From assembly GCA_017633615.1 (NCBI GenBank), contig JAGBPB010000015.1, positions 1-51,714 of the forward strand: a stretch of DNA of 51,714 nt. Direction: 5' to 3'. Below the pieces are notes generated by a model that worked only from the letters and a program-made list of their open reading frames with translations, was not told where the DNA came from and made no database searches. The translations under genes were made by a program, and so were the position numbers. Positions 6,984 to 14,959 of the stretch are shown here, one piece after another (positions within the stretch are counted from its first letter, which is position 1; every line of letters begins with the position of its first letter). This DNA comes from Bacteroidaceae bacterium (GTDB lineage: Bacteria > Bacteroidota > Bacteroidia > Bacteroidales > Bacteroidaceae).

Positions 6984-9413
6984 ATGAATTATTACATCCA
7001 CATTGCTGCCATATTAATTCTGGCAAGCTGTAGCGGCAAGGTTAAGGGGCCGTGTGACATTTATGATGAGTATGGAACCAAGTGTGTGGCTGCGCACAGC
7101 ACTACCCGCAAACTCTATTCCAAGTACGATGGACCGCTGTATCAGGTAGTGCGTGATTCTGACGGAAAGACGCTTGACATAGGAACGGTTGACGGATGTT
7201 ATGCCGATGCCGCCGCACAGGATGCTTTCCTGGAGGGTACGATAGGTTACATAAGTATCATATATGACCAGACCGGTCACGGCAATGATCTGATTCAGGC
7301 TTCACCCGGCACGTTCAAGGGTCCGGCAAAGGGTGAGTTCAATACACTCCCTATTGCCGATATGGCTCCGGTTTCAGTTAACGGTCACAACGCATATGGT
7401 GCCTATTTCATGCCCGGAATGGGACTGCGCAACAACAATGCCTCGTATATGCCCATCAATGACGAGCCAGAGGGAATCTACTATGTTGTGAACGGCAATC
7501 ATTTTGACAGCGGCTGCTGTTTTGATTACGGCAACTCATCAACCAACGGACGTGCTGTCGGACGCGGAACTATGGAGACAACATACTTTGGCACATCCAC
7601 CAACTGGGGAAGCGGCAACGGAGACGGTCCCTGGATCATGGCCGATATGGAATCGGGCCTGTTCTCAGGTTTCAACGCCAAGAAGAATGATGTGCCGTCA
7701 ATAACGGAATGGGAGTTTGTGACAGCCTATGTAAACGGAGGAGGCGGGAACAAATGGGACCTTCGTGGCGGTGATGCCACAAAAACCGATGTGGTTACAT
7801 TCTATGAAGGCGAGCGTCCGTCATCACCCAGCCAGACTGATGTCTATTTCCCCATGAGTAAGAAGGGTGGTCTGTTGCTGGCCAACGGCGGTGACAACGG
7901 AAACGGATCGGCCGGAACATTCTATGAGGGAGTAATAACTGCAGGATATCCGTCTTTTGAAGCAGTCAAAGCCGTCCAGGCTAATATAGCTGCTGCAAAA
8001 TATGCAAGACAAACGCTCCAGATATCACGCTTGCGCACTTTCCGCAAGGAGAACGGCAGGACACAGGATATGAGTGTCATTTTCCGCAACAACACTCCCA
8101 ATCCCATAACGAGCATCAACCTGAAAGTGGAACTGCCTGAAGGATGGCAATCCGAGAAGATTCACATGCAGGATTATGAAAGCATCCAGCCCGGTGACGG
8201 TGTAAGCGCAGTATTCAGAATTACCATGCCTGATAAGGATGACACAGGTTTTGCAAAAGCGATAGCGGAATGGGACGGCGGATCAGAATCCACATCATTC
8301 AGAATACGCAGTGCAGCGGCTGTGAGCATCAATGAGATAAGCCTGGGTAATGAGCAGTTCATTGAACTTTACAACTCATCTGATGAGCCTGTTGATCTGT
8401 CAGGATGGGAACTTGAGATAACCCGTAGCGGATGGGCACCTGTCCGTGCCGCAAAACTGCCTGCCGGCACGATAATTAAGCCAAAAGATTTCCTGGTGAT
8501 GCGCCCCAACGCTGAAGCCCTCCAGTTTGACGAAATCCCGCTTACCAAGATATTCATCCCCGTATCAACGGCTCCCAAGAGCGTTTTCAAGGCCGGCAGT
8601 ACATCGCTCCCCGTAACTTCGGTTGAGGGATTGCAGGCCGGTCAGACGATTGGTATTGACCTGGGCGGCAAGTATGAGGAGGTGACATTGACCAAGGTAG
8701 GAACCCCCGGTACCCAGACTGTTCTGGTGGGCCCGGCCAAGGCCGGTGACAAGACCCTGAACCTTGAGGTTACAGCAAACCTGACGGAAGGAATGGAGAT
8801 AACCATAGGCACAGGACAGAGAAAGGAAGTCCGCAAAGTAACCAATGTGATTAAAAAGTCACAGGCTCCGGCATCAAGGCGTGGTTTCGGACAGCCGTCA
8901 CAGCCTCATGAACCCGGTGTGGTTGAGATTGACAGGCCGCTTGAAATTGACCAGATTGCAGGTGTTGATGTCTGGGCATTTGGCACTGGAATAGAGTTTA
9001 CACCCGCACTCAGGTATGACCACATGAGCGGTGATGCAATATCGGCCCCGTTTGTCATTCCTGCCAGGGACGGCAGTTACAGCTATACATACTCAACAAG
9101 GGCAGGGGCCATAGCCCTGTATCACGACGATGTTCTGGTAGATGCTGTAATCTACGGTTCCAAGCAGAGCAACTCAAGCGCCAACGGCACAATATGCAGG
9201 CCTGACCTTGCAGTGCTTGAGGGAGAGCAGACCCAGGGAGGCTGTCTGGCTGAGGTTCCGCAGGTGCGTATGCCGCGAGGTATGAATCAAGGCGCTGCAT
9301 CGGCCTCGACTTATTCTCTTGTGCGTATACCGGACGGCAAGGACTATGATGCCTTGTGTGAGATTGCATACACCTCAAATCCCACTCCCGGCGCTCCCAA
9401 CGTACAAAAATGA
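6984..9413 (+). CDS. GH54 alpha-L-arabinofuranosidase lipoprotein with NEW3-like and split LTD domains
   Basis: An 809-aa lipoprotein (lipobox LASC near residue 15). Residues ~20-345 match the fungal AbfB-type GH54 catalytic domain: PCDIYDEYGTKCVAAHSTTR, YISIIYDQTGHGNDL, MADMESGLFSG with the nucleophile equivalent Glu223, and NGGDNGNGSAGTFYEG with the acid/base equivalent Asp304. It should release arabinose side chains from arabinan or arabinoxylan at the cell surface. Then come a NEW3-like beta domain (~360-440), the first half of a lamin-tail domain (~446-510), two short repeats rich in KAG..L.V (~530-620), and the second half of the lamin-tail domain ending NPTPGAPN. The fungal AbfB C-terminal sugar-binding domain is absent. 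The ATG at 6984 gives a good signal peptide. Confidence 0.88.
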   Translation: MNYYIHIAAILILASCSGKVKGPCDIYDEYGTKCVAAHSTTRKLYSKYDGPLYQVVRDSDGKTLDIGTVDGCYADAAAQDAFLEGTIGYISIIYDQTGHGNDLIQASPGTFKGPAKGEFNTLPIADMAPVSVNGHNAYGAYFMPGMGLRNNNASYMPINDEPEGIYYVVNGNHFDSGCCFDYGNSSTNGRAVGRGTMETTYFGTSTNWGSGNGDGPWIMADMESGLFSGFNAKKNDVPSITEWEFVTAYVNGGGGNKWDLRGGDATKTDVVTFYEGERPSSPSQTDVYFPMSKKGGLLLANGGDNGNGSAGTFYEGVITAGYPSFEAVKAVQANIAAAKYARQTLQISRLRTFRKENGRTQDMSVIFRNNTPNPITSINLKVELPEGWQSEKIHMQDYESIQPGDGVSAVFRITMPDKDDTGFAKAIAEWDGGSESTSFRIRSAAAVSINEISLGNEQFIELYNSSDEPVDLSGWELEITRSGWAPVRAAKLPAGTIIKPKDFLVMRPNAEALQFDEIPLTKIFIPVSTAPKSVFKAGSTSLPVTSVEGLQAGQTIGIDLGGKYEEVTLTKVGTPGTQTVLVGPAKAGDKTLNLEVTANLTEGMEITIGTGQRKEVRKVTNVIKKSQAPASRRGFGQPSQPHEPGVVEIDRPLEIDQIAGVDVWAFGTGIEFTPALRYDHMSGDAISAPFVIPARDGSYSYTYSTRAGAIALYHDDVLVDAVIYGSKQSNSSANGTICRPDLAVLEGEQTQGGCLAEVPQVRMPRGMNQGAASASTYSLVRIPDGKDYDALCEIAYTSNPTPGAPNVQK

Positions 9414-9425
9414 TACATAAGGAAT

Positions 9426-9433
9426 TATCTTTG
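9426..9433 (+). promoter_or_regulatory. -7 box of the secreted protein gene
   Basis: TATCTTTG, 14 nt before the ATG at 9448 and 12 nt after the GH54 stop, so the gene can be transcribed on its own despite following GH54 closely. Confidence 0.5.
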
Positions 9434-9447
9434 AAAATAACCAGTAT

Positions 9448-10824
9448 ATGAAAAGGACTATGATAATCGCGGGATTGTTGATGGCATCAACAATCTGCCA
9501 GGCACAGACGCTTGCCGAGTCTGAACGTACCAGCCATAACGCATTCGCTCCTGTTCCTAAGGAGCTGACCCTTAGCGGCAAGCCATATATGGCCGTTGTT
9601 GAGTATAACTATGATGCCGATAAGTCAGCCATGGGTATCTATTCATCATTCGGTCCTGACGGAGCTCTTCTTAAATTTGATGTCCCGAACATCCTTTCAT
9701 CGGACACATATTACGAGAAGGTTACAGGTTATACCGAGAAAGTTGTCATCAAGGATAAGTTCTATGATTATATGGGCGATAAGACCTCATACAGGGATTC
9801 ATCGTTCCAGGTTATTGAGGAAGGGATCAGGAATGCGTACGGTTATCCTGACTGGTTCCGTATAACAGAGTTTATTGATGCGGACGGTGATACCGCTTAT
9901 TACGGTAATGATTACCGCCGTTACGGAGGTGATTCAACAAAGTGTTTCTATGAGTATGAGAAGTACGGCAAGATGTATCCAAACGAATATTTTGCCCTGG
10001 ATACTGCCGGATTATTGAGGCACTGCCATTTCTTCCATTATGAAATTGAATATGATTTTACGAATGCCACATGGACTAAGGATTTGGATTACACAAAAAG
10101 TAGACGTAATGATTATCATGAATATGTCTGTAGAATTCAGGGATTACGTTTCCAGAATCTGGATGAGTCATTTTTCCCGAATTCAGTTGTTGCTGTGAGC
10201 CAGAACATATTTAATAAGGACTCGGATTGGGAATACATCCTGATGGACGTTGAGAACTATAAGCAATATGATACGCCTCTAGGGTATGCTGACGGGATTG
10301 TGCGCCGGCTTGTCAATCAGAGTCCTGTTTATAAAAAGTACATCATAATGAGCAGCAATGGAAAACAGCTCCTCTCAATACCTGTCCCAGATAAGGCCGA
10401 TGAATATACTGTCAGTGCTGAGATAGAGCTGGTGTCAGTCATGAACGGGATAATCTATTTGTATACGCATGAGGTAGTCCGCCACGACTCACCTGACAGC
10501 CATACTTATGATAATTGTGAGACCATGTACGTGATTGCTCCCGCAACTACGGGAGTGGAATCAATTTCCCGTCATGTGATAAACCGTATGAACATTGATG
10601 CTACGGCCGTAAATCAGGGGAATAGCCTGGGCATTTGTGTAGCAGAACCTTCCGATGGTGACAATATCGTTATATCCAGTATGGCAGGGCAGGTGATAAA
10701 CCAAACTCCCTTAAGAAATGCGGAACATATCTCAATAGAGACATCGGCATATCCCAAGGGAGTGTATAATGTAACCCTTCAAGGCAGTTCTGCCACTGAA
10801 AACCAACGGGTATTGATAAAATGA
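9448..10824 (+). CDS. Secreted protein with T9SS-like C-terminal domain
   Basis: A 458-aa protein with a signal peptide (cleavage near CQAQ) and a Tyr/Asp-rich body that I cannot assign to a family. The last ~80 residues resemble type A sorting domains of the type IX secretion system: VISSMAGQVINQTPL, ISIETSAYPKGVYNVTL and a final RVLIK. It is therefore probably exported or surface-attached, though similar C-termini occur in species lacking the full system. It may be cotranscribed with GH54 and could take part in glycan use. Its TGA stop lies within hairpin element 3. Confidence 0.7.
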   Translation: MKRTMIIAGLLMASTICQAQTLAESERTSHNAFAPVPKELTLSGKPYMAVVEYNYDADKSAMGIYSSFGPDGALLKFDVPNILSSDTYYEKVTGYTEKVVIKDKFYDYMGDKTSYRDSSFQVIEEGIRNAYGYPDWFRITEFIDADGDTAYYGNDYRRYGGDSTKCFYEYEKYGKMYPNEYFALDTAGLLRHCHFFHYEIEYDFTNATWTKDLDYTKSRRNDYHEYVCRIQGLRFQNLDESFFPNSVVAVSQNIFNKDSDWEYILMDVENYKQYDTPLGYADGIVRRLVNQSPVYKKYIIMSSNGKQLLSIPVPDKADEYTVSAEIELVSVMNGIIYLYTHEVVRHDSPDSHTYDNCETMYVIAPATTGVESISRHVINRMNIDATAVNQGNSLGICVAEPSDGDNIVISSMAGQVINQTPLRNAEHISIETSAYPKGVYNVTLQGSSATENQRVLIK

Positions 10825-10862
10825 CACAGGGAAACGACCCTTTTGTGTCACCTTTCGTGTCA
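10822..10862. repeat. Stop-codon hairpin element 3
   Basis: Stem TGACACA (10822-10828)/TGTGTCA (10844-10850) around GGGAAACGACCCTTT, followed by CCTTTCG and a further TGTCA (10858-10862). The first TGA is the stop of the plus-strand gene and the final TCA is the reversed stop of the convergent porin gene. The core differs from elements 1, 2 and 4 but has the same plan. Confidence 0.7.
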
Positions 10863-11885
10863 GAAGCGGACGTAGAACTCAGCCCAGAGCTCGTTAAATT
10901 TGGAACTGTGCAGGCGATCATCTACGTAGTTGTACTGCAGCTGCAGCATCAGGTTCTTGTGAATCTGGAAGTTGGGAGCAATGCAATACATAGCCTTCAT
11001 GGATTCCTTGTTGGCATTTTCGCGATACACATCATACTTGGCGTAAACCTTGAACCAGTCGTTTACAGGAACGCCTAATGCTGCATACCAGCCATCAGCT
11101 TCATGAATGTTCTTACCTTCTGAATGTGCGTATTCGGCGCGAGCGCTCCATGCGTTGTGCTCATACTTGGCTGATACAGCCCAACGGTCGCGGCCTATGG
11201 TAAGATTGTCGTTTACAACGTAGTCACCCTTCCATCCGAATGCTCCTATGTAGAGATCCTTGATGGGCTGAATCTGCAATGTACCAATGATATCTTTCTT
11301 GGAGTTTGCATCGCCGGTATTGATACCCTGGCCGTTCATGATCTGGAGCTGGTAGTGGATAAGACGGTGTCCGTCAGCTGATATGGGGAACAGGTCGCCC
11401 TGGAACTGGATACCCTGGTCGCGGCCGCCGGTAGAACTGGCCTCACCGCAGTAGTCACCCATGCCTGAGAACATCTTTGTGATCTGTGAATAGTCACCAA
11501 AACCTACATCCCAAGGATTGTAGGGGTTCTCAAACAGGAAGGCACGCTTGTACTGACCAACCTTTACTGAAAACTCTTTCCAATGAGTCCACTCAACAAA
11601 GTAGTCTTTCATGTGGAATTTATCGTTGTTGATCTGTACCTGAACGCGATATTTGAAGTCTGTCAGAATAGTTCCATCAACGTAGGCACGGATAAGACGC
11701 TGGCTGAAACCGTCACCGTCATGCTTACCGTCCTGGTCAGTATACGTGTATTTTCCTATTACATATCCGCCGAATTTGGGAGTGCTGGCGTAGTCAGTCA
11801 CTTTACGACCCCACTGGGCATCTTCTGCCATCACAGGTAAAGCTGCAAAACAAGCAGCAATAGCAATTGAAAGAAATCTTTTCAT
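10860..11885 (-). CDS. Outer-membrane porin of the phosphate-selective O/P family
   Basis: A 341-aa protein with a signal peptide (MKRFLSIAIAACFAALPVMA) and then alternating aromatic beta-strands (FGGYVIGKYTYT, RLIRAYVDGTILTDFKYRVQ, FFVEWTHWKEFSVKVGQYK-like) and a C-terminal strand WAEFYVRF ending in Phe, as in outer-membrane barrels. It resembles porins of the OprO/OprP type common in Bacteroidales; phosphate specificity is not established. The start at 11885 is chosen for the signal peptide and because an upstream in-frame Met would lie above the promoter. Monocistronic. Confidence 0.82.
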   Translation of the reverse strand: MKRFLSIAIAACFAALPVMAEDAQWGRKVTDYASTPKFGGYVIGKYTYTDQDGKHDGDGFSQRLIRAYVDGTILTDFKYRVQVQINNDKFHMKDYFVEWTHWKEFSVKVGQYKRAFLFENPYNPWDVGFGDYSQITKMFSGMGDYCGEASSTGGRDQGIQFQGDLFPISADGHRLIHYQLQIMNGQGINTGDANSKKDIIGTLQIQPIKDLYIGAFGWKGDYVVNDNLTIGRDRWAVSAKYEHNAWSARAEYAHSEGKNIHEADGWYAALGVPVNDWFKVYAKYDVYRENANKESMKAMYCIAPNFQIHKNLMLQLQYNYVDDRLHSSKFNELWAEFYVRF

Positions 11886-11914
11886 TTTTATAAATATGAT
11901 ATTTTTTTGACTCG

Positions 11915-11946
11915 CAAAGGTACAATATTGTAGCGGATAGAACAAA
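11915..11946 (-). promoter_or_regulatory. Porin gene promoter, TTTG-20-TACCTTTG
   Basis: Minus-strand TTTG (11943-11946) and TACCTTTG (11915-11922) separated by exactly 20 bp, a textbook Bacteroidetes -33/-7 promoter, with a leader of about 26 nt. Confidence 0.8.
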
Positions 11947-11985
11947 CTATTTGAAGACAGGCTGCGACTAGGATTAAAAAATAAC

Positions 11986-12023
11986 AAGTTCCTTTTTTCT
12001 TCTCTCTGCTTGCACTATCTTTG
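11986..12023 (+). promoter_or_regulatory. Extended promoter block of the queuosine operon
   Basis: Ends in TGCTTGCACTATCTTTG with the -7 box TATCTTTG at 12016-12023. The 38 bp match the kinase promoter block at 6704-6741 (minus) at 33 positions. Transcription should begin near 12027, upstream of the candidate riboswitch. Confidence 0.65.
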
Positions 12024-12052
12024 CAGCCGAGTAGCGGGAAGTGTCCGCTGCA

Positions 12053-12081
12053 AGTGTGCTTGGAACCACTATAAAAACAAG
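12053..12081 (+). ncRNA. Candidate preQ1-I riboswitch aptamer
   Basis: An H-type pseudoknot layout: P1 AGTG (12053-12056) with CACT (12067-12070); loop 1 TG then CTTG (12059-12062), which can pair with CAAG (12078-12081) as P2; and between them the A-rich loop ATAAAAA. Order and the segments GGAACCACT and ATAAAAACAAG resemble preQ1-I aptamers, which have ACC before P1 closes and an A-rich tail invading the minor groove. It ends 4 nt before the ATG of a queuosine-precursor transporter gene that precedes queF, the expected target. Ligand binding would close P2 beside the start codon, suggesting translational repression. Confidence 0.7.
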
Positions 12082-12085
12082 TAAA

Positions 12086-12808
12086 ATGTCTGAAAAAACA
12101 AATTCTGCAGGACAACGTGGGCTGTCCGTCACGTTCGTGGTATTGGCAGTAACGTTCTGCGTCTGCCTGATTACATCAAATCTTTTTGTGCCAAGACTTT
12201 GGCGAGTTGGAAACACCTGGATGCAACTGTCAGGTGCTGTGGTTATCTTTCCTATTTCATACATTATCAATGACCTTCTGACTGAGGTTTACGGATACCG
12301 CAAGGCCATGAAGGTTATATGGATGGGATTTGCAATGAGTGCATTCGTGGCACTTGCGGCAGGTCTGGTAAGCATTCTGCCTGCTCCAATTTATGAGGAC
12401 AGTCAGAAGATTGCCGATAGTTTCAACAGCCTGTTCGGACTTATTCCGCGTACTACGGCTGCATCGCTGATTGCCTTCATATTGGGCTCACACATGAATG
12501 CATGGGTGCTGTCCAAAATGAAGATTGCCACCAAGGGTAGGGGGTTCGGATGGCGTGCTGTTGCATCAAGTATAGTGGGTGAATTGTCTGACTCCATCAT
12601 TTTCTATCCGCTGGCATTCATGGGCTCAATGCCTTTCAAAACCATCCTGTCCATCATTGTGACTCAGGTGACCGTAAAGACCCTTTATGAAGTTATAATC
12701 CTGCCTGTGACTGCGCTGATTTCACGTAAGCTCAAGGCAAAAGAGGGTATAGACACCTTTGACTACGATATAAAATACAATCCGTTCAAGATTAAAACTG
12801 AAGAATAA
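12086..12808 (+). CDS. yhhQ: Queuosine precursor transporter, YhhQ/VUT family
   Basis: A 240-aa inner-membrane protein with about six hydrophobic segments and YhhQ family signatures: ITSNLFVPRLW, VVIFPISYIINDLLTEVYGY, FILGSHMNAWVLSKMK and a SIVGELSDSIIFYPLAF block. YhhQ imports preQ0/preQ1, precursors of the tRNA base queuosine. The ATG at 12086 is chosen because an upstream in-frame ATG at 12041 would lie inside the leader and add no conserved residues. It is followed 3 nt later by queF, and the leader carries a candidate preQ1 riboswitch. Confidence 0.9.
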   Translation: MSEKTNSAGQRGLSVTFVVLAVTFCVCLITSNLFVPRLWRVGNTWMQLSGAVVIFPISYIINDLLTEVYGYRKAMKVIWMGFAMSAFVALAAGLVSILPAPIYEDSQKIADSFNSLFGLIPRTTAASLIAFILGSHMNAWVLSKMKIATKGRGFGWRAVASSIVGELSDSIIFYPLAFMGSMPFKTILSIIVTQVTVKTLYEVIILPVTALISRKLKAKEGIDTFDYDIKYNPFKIKTEE

Positions 12809-12811
12809 GAT

Positions 12812-13273
12812 ATGTCAGAAGATAGGAAACAGGAGGGCCTGACCGCCCTTGGTGGCAAGACCACATATTCAAATGAGTATAATCCCGGTGTACTGGAGGC
12901 ATTTGAGAACCTGAACCAGGAGAATGATTACTGGGTTCGATTCAACTGCCCAGAGTTCACGACTCTCTGTCCCATTACCGGTCAGCCTGATTTTGCTGAG
13001 ATCCGCATCAGTTACATTCCTGATGTTAAGATGGTTGAGAGCAAGTCTCTTAAACTCTATCTGCACAGTTTCCGCAATCACGGCGGGTTCCATGAGGACT
13101 GCGTGAACCGCATCATGAAGGACCTTATCAAGCTGATGGATCCCAAATACATTGAGGTAACAGGCTTCTTTGTCCCGCGTGGCGGCATATCAATCTATCC
13201 TTACGCCAACTACGGCCGTCCCGGTACCAAGTATGAGAAGTTGGCCGATGAACGCATGGCAAGACATGAGTAA
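12812..13273 (+). CDS. queF: NADPH-dependent 7-cyano-7-deazaguanine reductase QueF
   Basis: A 153-aa protein of the short (unimodular) QueF type. Visible hallmarks are the catalytic Cys in [13 protein letters not shown], the substrate-binding segment [16 protein letters not shown], and HEDCVNRI. It reduces preQ0 to preQ1, using NADPH, in queuosine synthesis. It lies 3 nt after the transporter gene in one operon. No queC, queD or queE is in the window, so precursor salvage together with reduction may be the function of the operon. Its 3' end overlaps the next gene by 8 nt. Confidence 0.95.
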   Translation: MSEDRKQEGLTALGGKTTYSNEYNPGVLEAFENLNQENDYWVRFNCPEFTTLCPITGQPDFAEIRISYIPDVKMVESKSLKLYLHSFRNHGGFHEDCVNRIMKDLIKLMDPKYIEVTGFFVPRGGISIYPYANYGRPGTKYEKLADERMARHE

Positions 13274-13850
13274 GACTGAGGTTGTTCTTAAGTGGTTGGA
13301 GGAGCACGGGATAGAGTATCAGGTGCACTATCATCCACCGTTGCCTACCATTGAGGAGGCACTGGCGTATTGGAAGAACATAGACTCCGTGCACTGCAAG
13401 AATCTGTTTTTCCGCAACCATAAGGGCAACCGTCACTATATGGCCAGTTTTGAGTGCCACAAGAATTTGGATATTCACGGGCTGGAGCATATCGTAAGGC
13501 AGGGTAAGCTCAGTTTTGCCAGTCCTGAGCGTATGGACCGGTGTATAGGTGTTACGCCCGGCTCAGTGTGCGCTTTCGGCCTGATTCACGATATGAATCT
13601 TGTGGAGCATCCCGCAATCATAAAGCCCGATGGTACTCGTGATTTCGGCTGGGTAAAAGAGGGTGTGAACACAAAGGAACTTTTTGACAACGGTCACCGT
13701 GTAAAGTATTTCCTTGATGCCGACCTAAGGACCGCTCCAAAAGTATCATTCCATCCCTGTGAGAACACCGCCAGCGTTGTAATCTCACATGATTGCTTCA
13801 TGCGCTTTCTTGAACTCTGGGGCGGAGAGGTAGAGTGGATTCAAGTCTAA
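13266..13850 (+). CDS. YbaK/ProX-type aminoacyl-tRNA deacylase
   Basis: A 194-aa cytoplasmic protein matching the YbaK/prolyl-tRNA editing fold: an N-terminal [19 protein letters not shown], then [18 protein letters not shown] and a C-terminal [12 protein letters not shown]. Such proteins hydrolyse mischarged tRNAs (for example Ala-tRNAPro). The start ATG at 13266 overlaps the end of queF by 8 nt; an in-frame ATG further upstream would lie deep in queF. The stop TAA forms the edge of hairpin element 4. Third gene of the queuosine operon, so possibly under the same riboswitch. Confidence 0.85.
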   Translation: MSKTEVVLKWLEEHGIEYQVHYHPPLPTIEEALAYWKNIDSVHCKNLFFRNHKGNRHYMASFECHKNLDIHGLEHIVRQGKLSFASPERMDRCIGVTPGSVCAFGLIHDMNLVEHPAIIKPDGTRDFGWVKEGVNTKELFDNGHRVKYFLDADLRTAPKVSFHPCENTASVVISHDCFMRFLELWGGEVEWIQV

Positions 13851-13887
13851 AATGTGAAATTGGGGACTGTCCCCAATTTTACATTTT
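13849..13887. repeat. Stop-codon hairpin element 4
   Basis: Stem AAAATGT/ACATTTT around a near-perfect palindrome AAATTGGGGAC-TGTCCCCAATTT. Both flanking convergent genes end in it: TAA at 13848-13850 on the plus strand and TAA (13886-13888) on the minus strand. It probably terminates transcription from both sides. Confidence 0.85.
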
Positions 13888-14245
13888 ACTTAAGGAACGT
13901 TTTGTACATATCGGCAAGTTCTTCGGGGGTGACGCCAAGAGTACGGGCGGTCTCAAAGAACTCGGTAGCTTGAGTTGATATGAAGGCCTCGCGGCGGCGG
14001 CTAAGGATGGTGCTGACGGCATCATCGGCCACAAAATAACCCAGGCCGCGCTTCATATCCAGTATTCCCCACGATTGCAGCGTATCATACGAACGCATTA
14101 CCGTATTCAGGTTCACCTCAATCATCACGGCATATTCTCTTACTGACGGGACTCTGCTGCCGGGAGTGTATGTCCCGGCCAGAATCTCATCAGATATGCG
14201 CTCGGCTATCTGCAGATATATGCTTTGTCTCTCCTTGAAAATCAT
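13886..14245 (-). CDS. GntR-family repressor, YtrA-like
   Basis: A 119-aa protein with a winged helix at residues ~10-75 (IYLQIAERISDEILAGTYTP, then GSRVPSVREYAVMIEVNLNT and GYFV) and a short C-terminal helical tail, the size and layout of YtrA-type GntR regulators that control ABC exporters. Its ATG overlaps the permease stop by one base (TGATG), placing it last in the ABC operon. The likely target is the palindrome at 15916-15937 at the operon's start. The small-molecule or envelope signal is unknown. Confidence 0.88.
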   Translation of the reverse strand: MIFKERQSIYLQIAERISDEILAGTYTPGSRVPSVREYAVMIEVNLNTVMRSYDTLQSWGILDMKRGLGYFVADDAVSTILSRRREAFISTQATEFFETARTLGVTPEELADMYKTFLK

Positions 14246-14952
14246 CAGCTTTTTCTGTAGATGTCTATTATTGGTTGGATAAAGAAATCAAAGTACATCA
14301 AGAGGGATGCAAGCGCAACCAAGCAGAATGTCAATCCTGCAGTAGCTGAAAACCCCATAATAGCTAACAAAAGAAGACATGGGAACGAATAGATACTTGA
14401 TAGCCTTCTTCTTAATGATTCTTTGGCAGTGTTTAACGCCAGCAACGTGATAGGGGCTACTGTCAGGCATAAAAATGAAATGATGTGATTTGCCCATCCT
14501 TTTATGAATTCAGGAGAACTCGGAATTGAGAACACCTCTTTGGGACCGATGCGGACGAGACTGACATTTGCCGATATAATAAGGTTAAGGATGTTTGTTG
14601 CTAAGAAGAACAGGATTGAATTCCACACAATTCCTTTCAGAAAAATGTAGAGTCTTTTCTCAAAAGTTGAAGCAGGCAGCATCCCCCAGTATTGGTTCTT
14701 GCCAGGATCCAAGAAAAGGGTCAAACAGGGGATTGTCATCAATACCATATATAGTATCTGATATAGCTGGGTAATAAGAGTAATGTTGGCATCGGTTTTC
14801 AGTTCTACCATAATAGATGCAAAAGCTAACAGAATAAACACTATCAGGAAAGAGATGAAGTACAGTTTCCATCCATATGTTTTTTTACGGAAAAATCCGG
14901 ATAATACAAGATTTTTGAATCTGTTGATGTTGAATAAAGCACTTGTTTCCAT
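14245..14952 (-). CDS. ABC transporter membrane subunit
   Basis: A 235-aa protein with six hydrophobic segments (roughly 30-50, 60-85, 105-130, 155-180, 190-210, 212-232), fitting an ABC-2-like permease. It sits between the ATPase and GntR genes. The start at 14952 (METSALFN) is chosen since it follows the ATPase stop by 7 nt; a start at 15018 would overlap the ATPase gene by 59 nt. Together with the ATPase it forms a half-size exporter of unknown substrate, as in YtrA-controlled systems involved in cell-envelope stress. Confidence 0.75.
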   Translation of the reverse strand: METSALFNINRFKNLVLSGFFRKKTYGWKLYFISFLIVFILLAFASIMVELKTDANITLITQLYQILYMVLMTIPCLTLFLDPGKNQYWGMLPASTFEKRLYIFLKGIVWNSILFFLATNILNLIISANVSLVRIGPKEVFSIPSSPEFIKGWANHIISFLCLTVAPITLLALNTAKESLRRRLSSIYSFPCLLLLAIMGFSATAGLTFCLVALASLLMYFDFFIQPIIDIYRKS

Positions 14953-14959
14953 AGTTGTT

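Noticed and set aside
10860..11987. Longer porin with 34 extra N-terminal residues
   Set aside because: The extension lies above the promoter (11915-11946) and would hide a canonical signal peptide.
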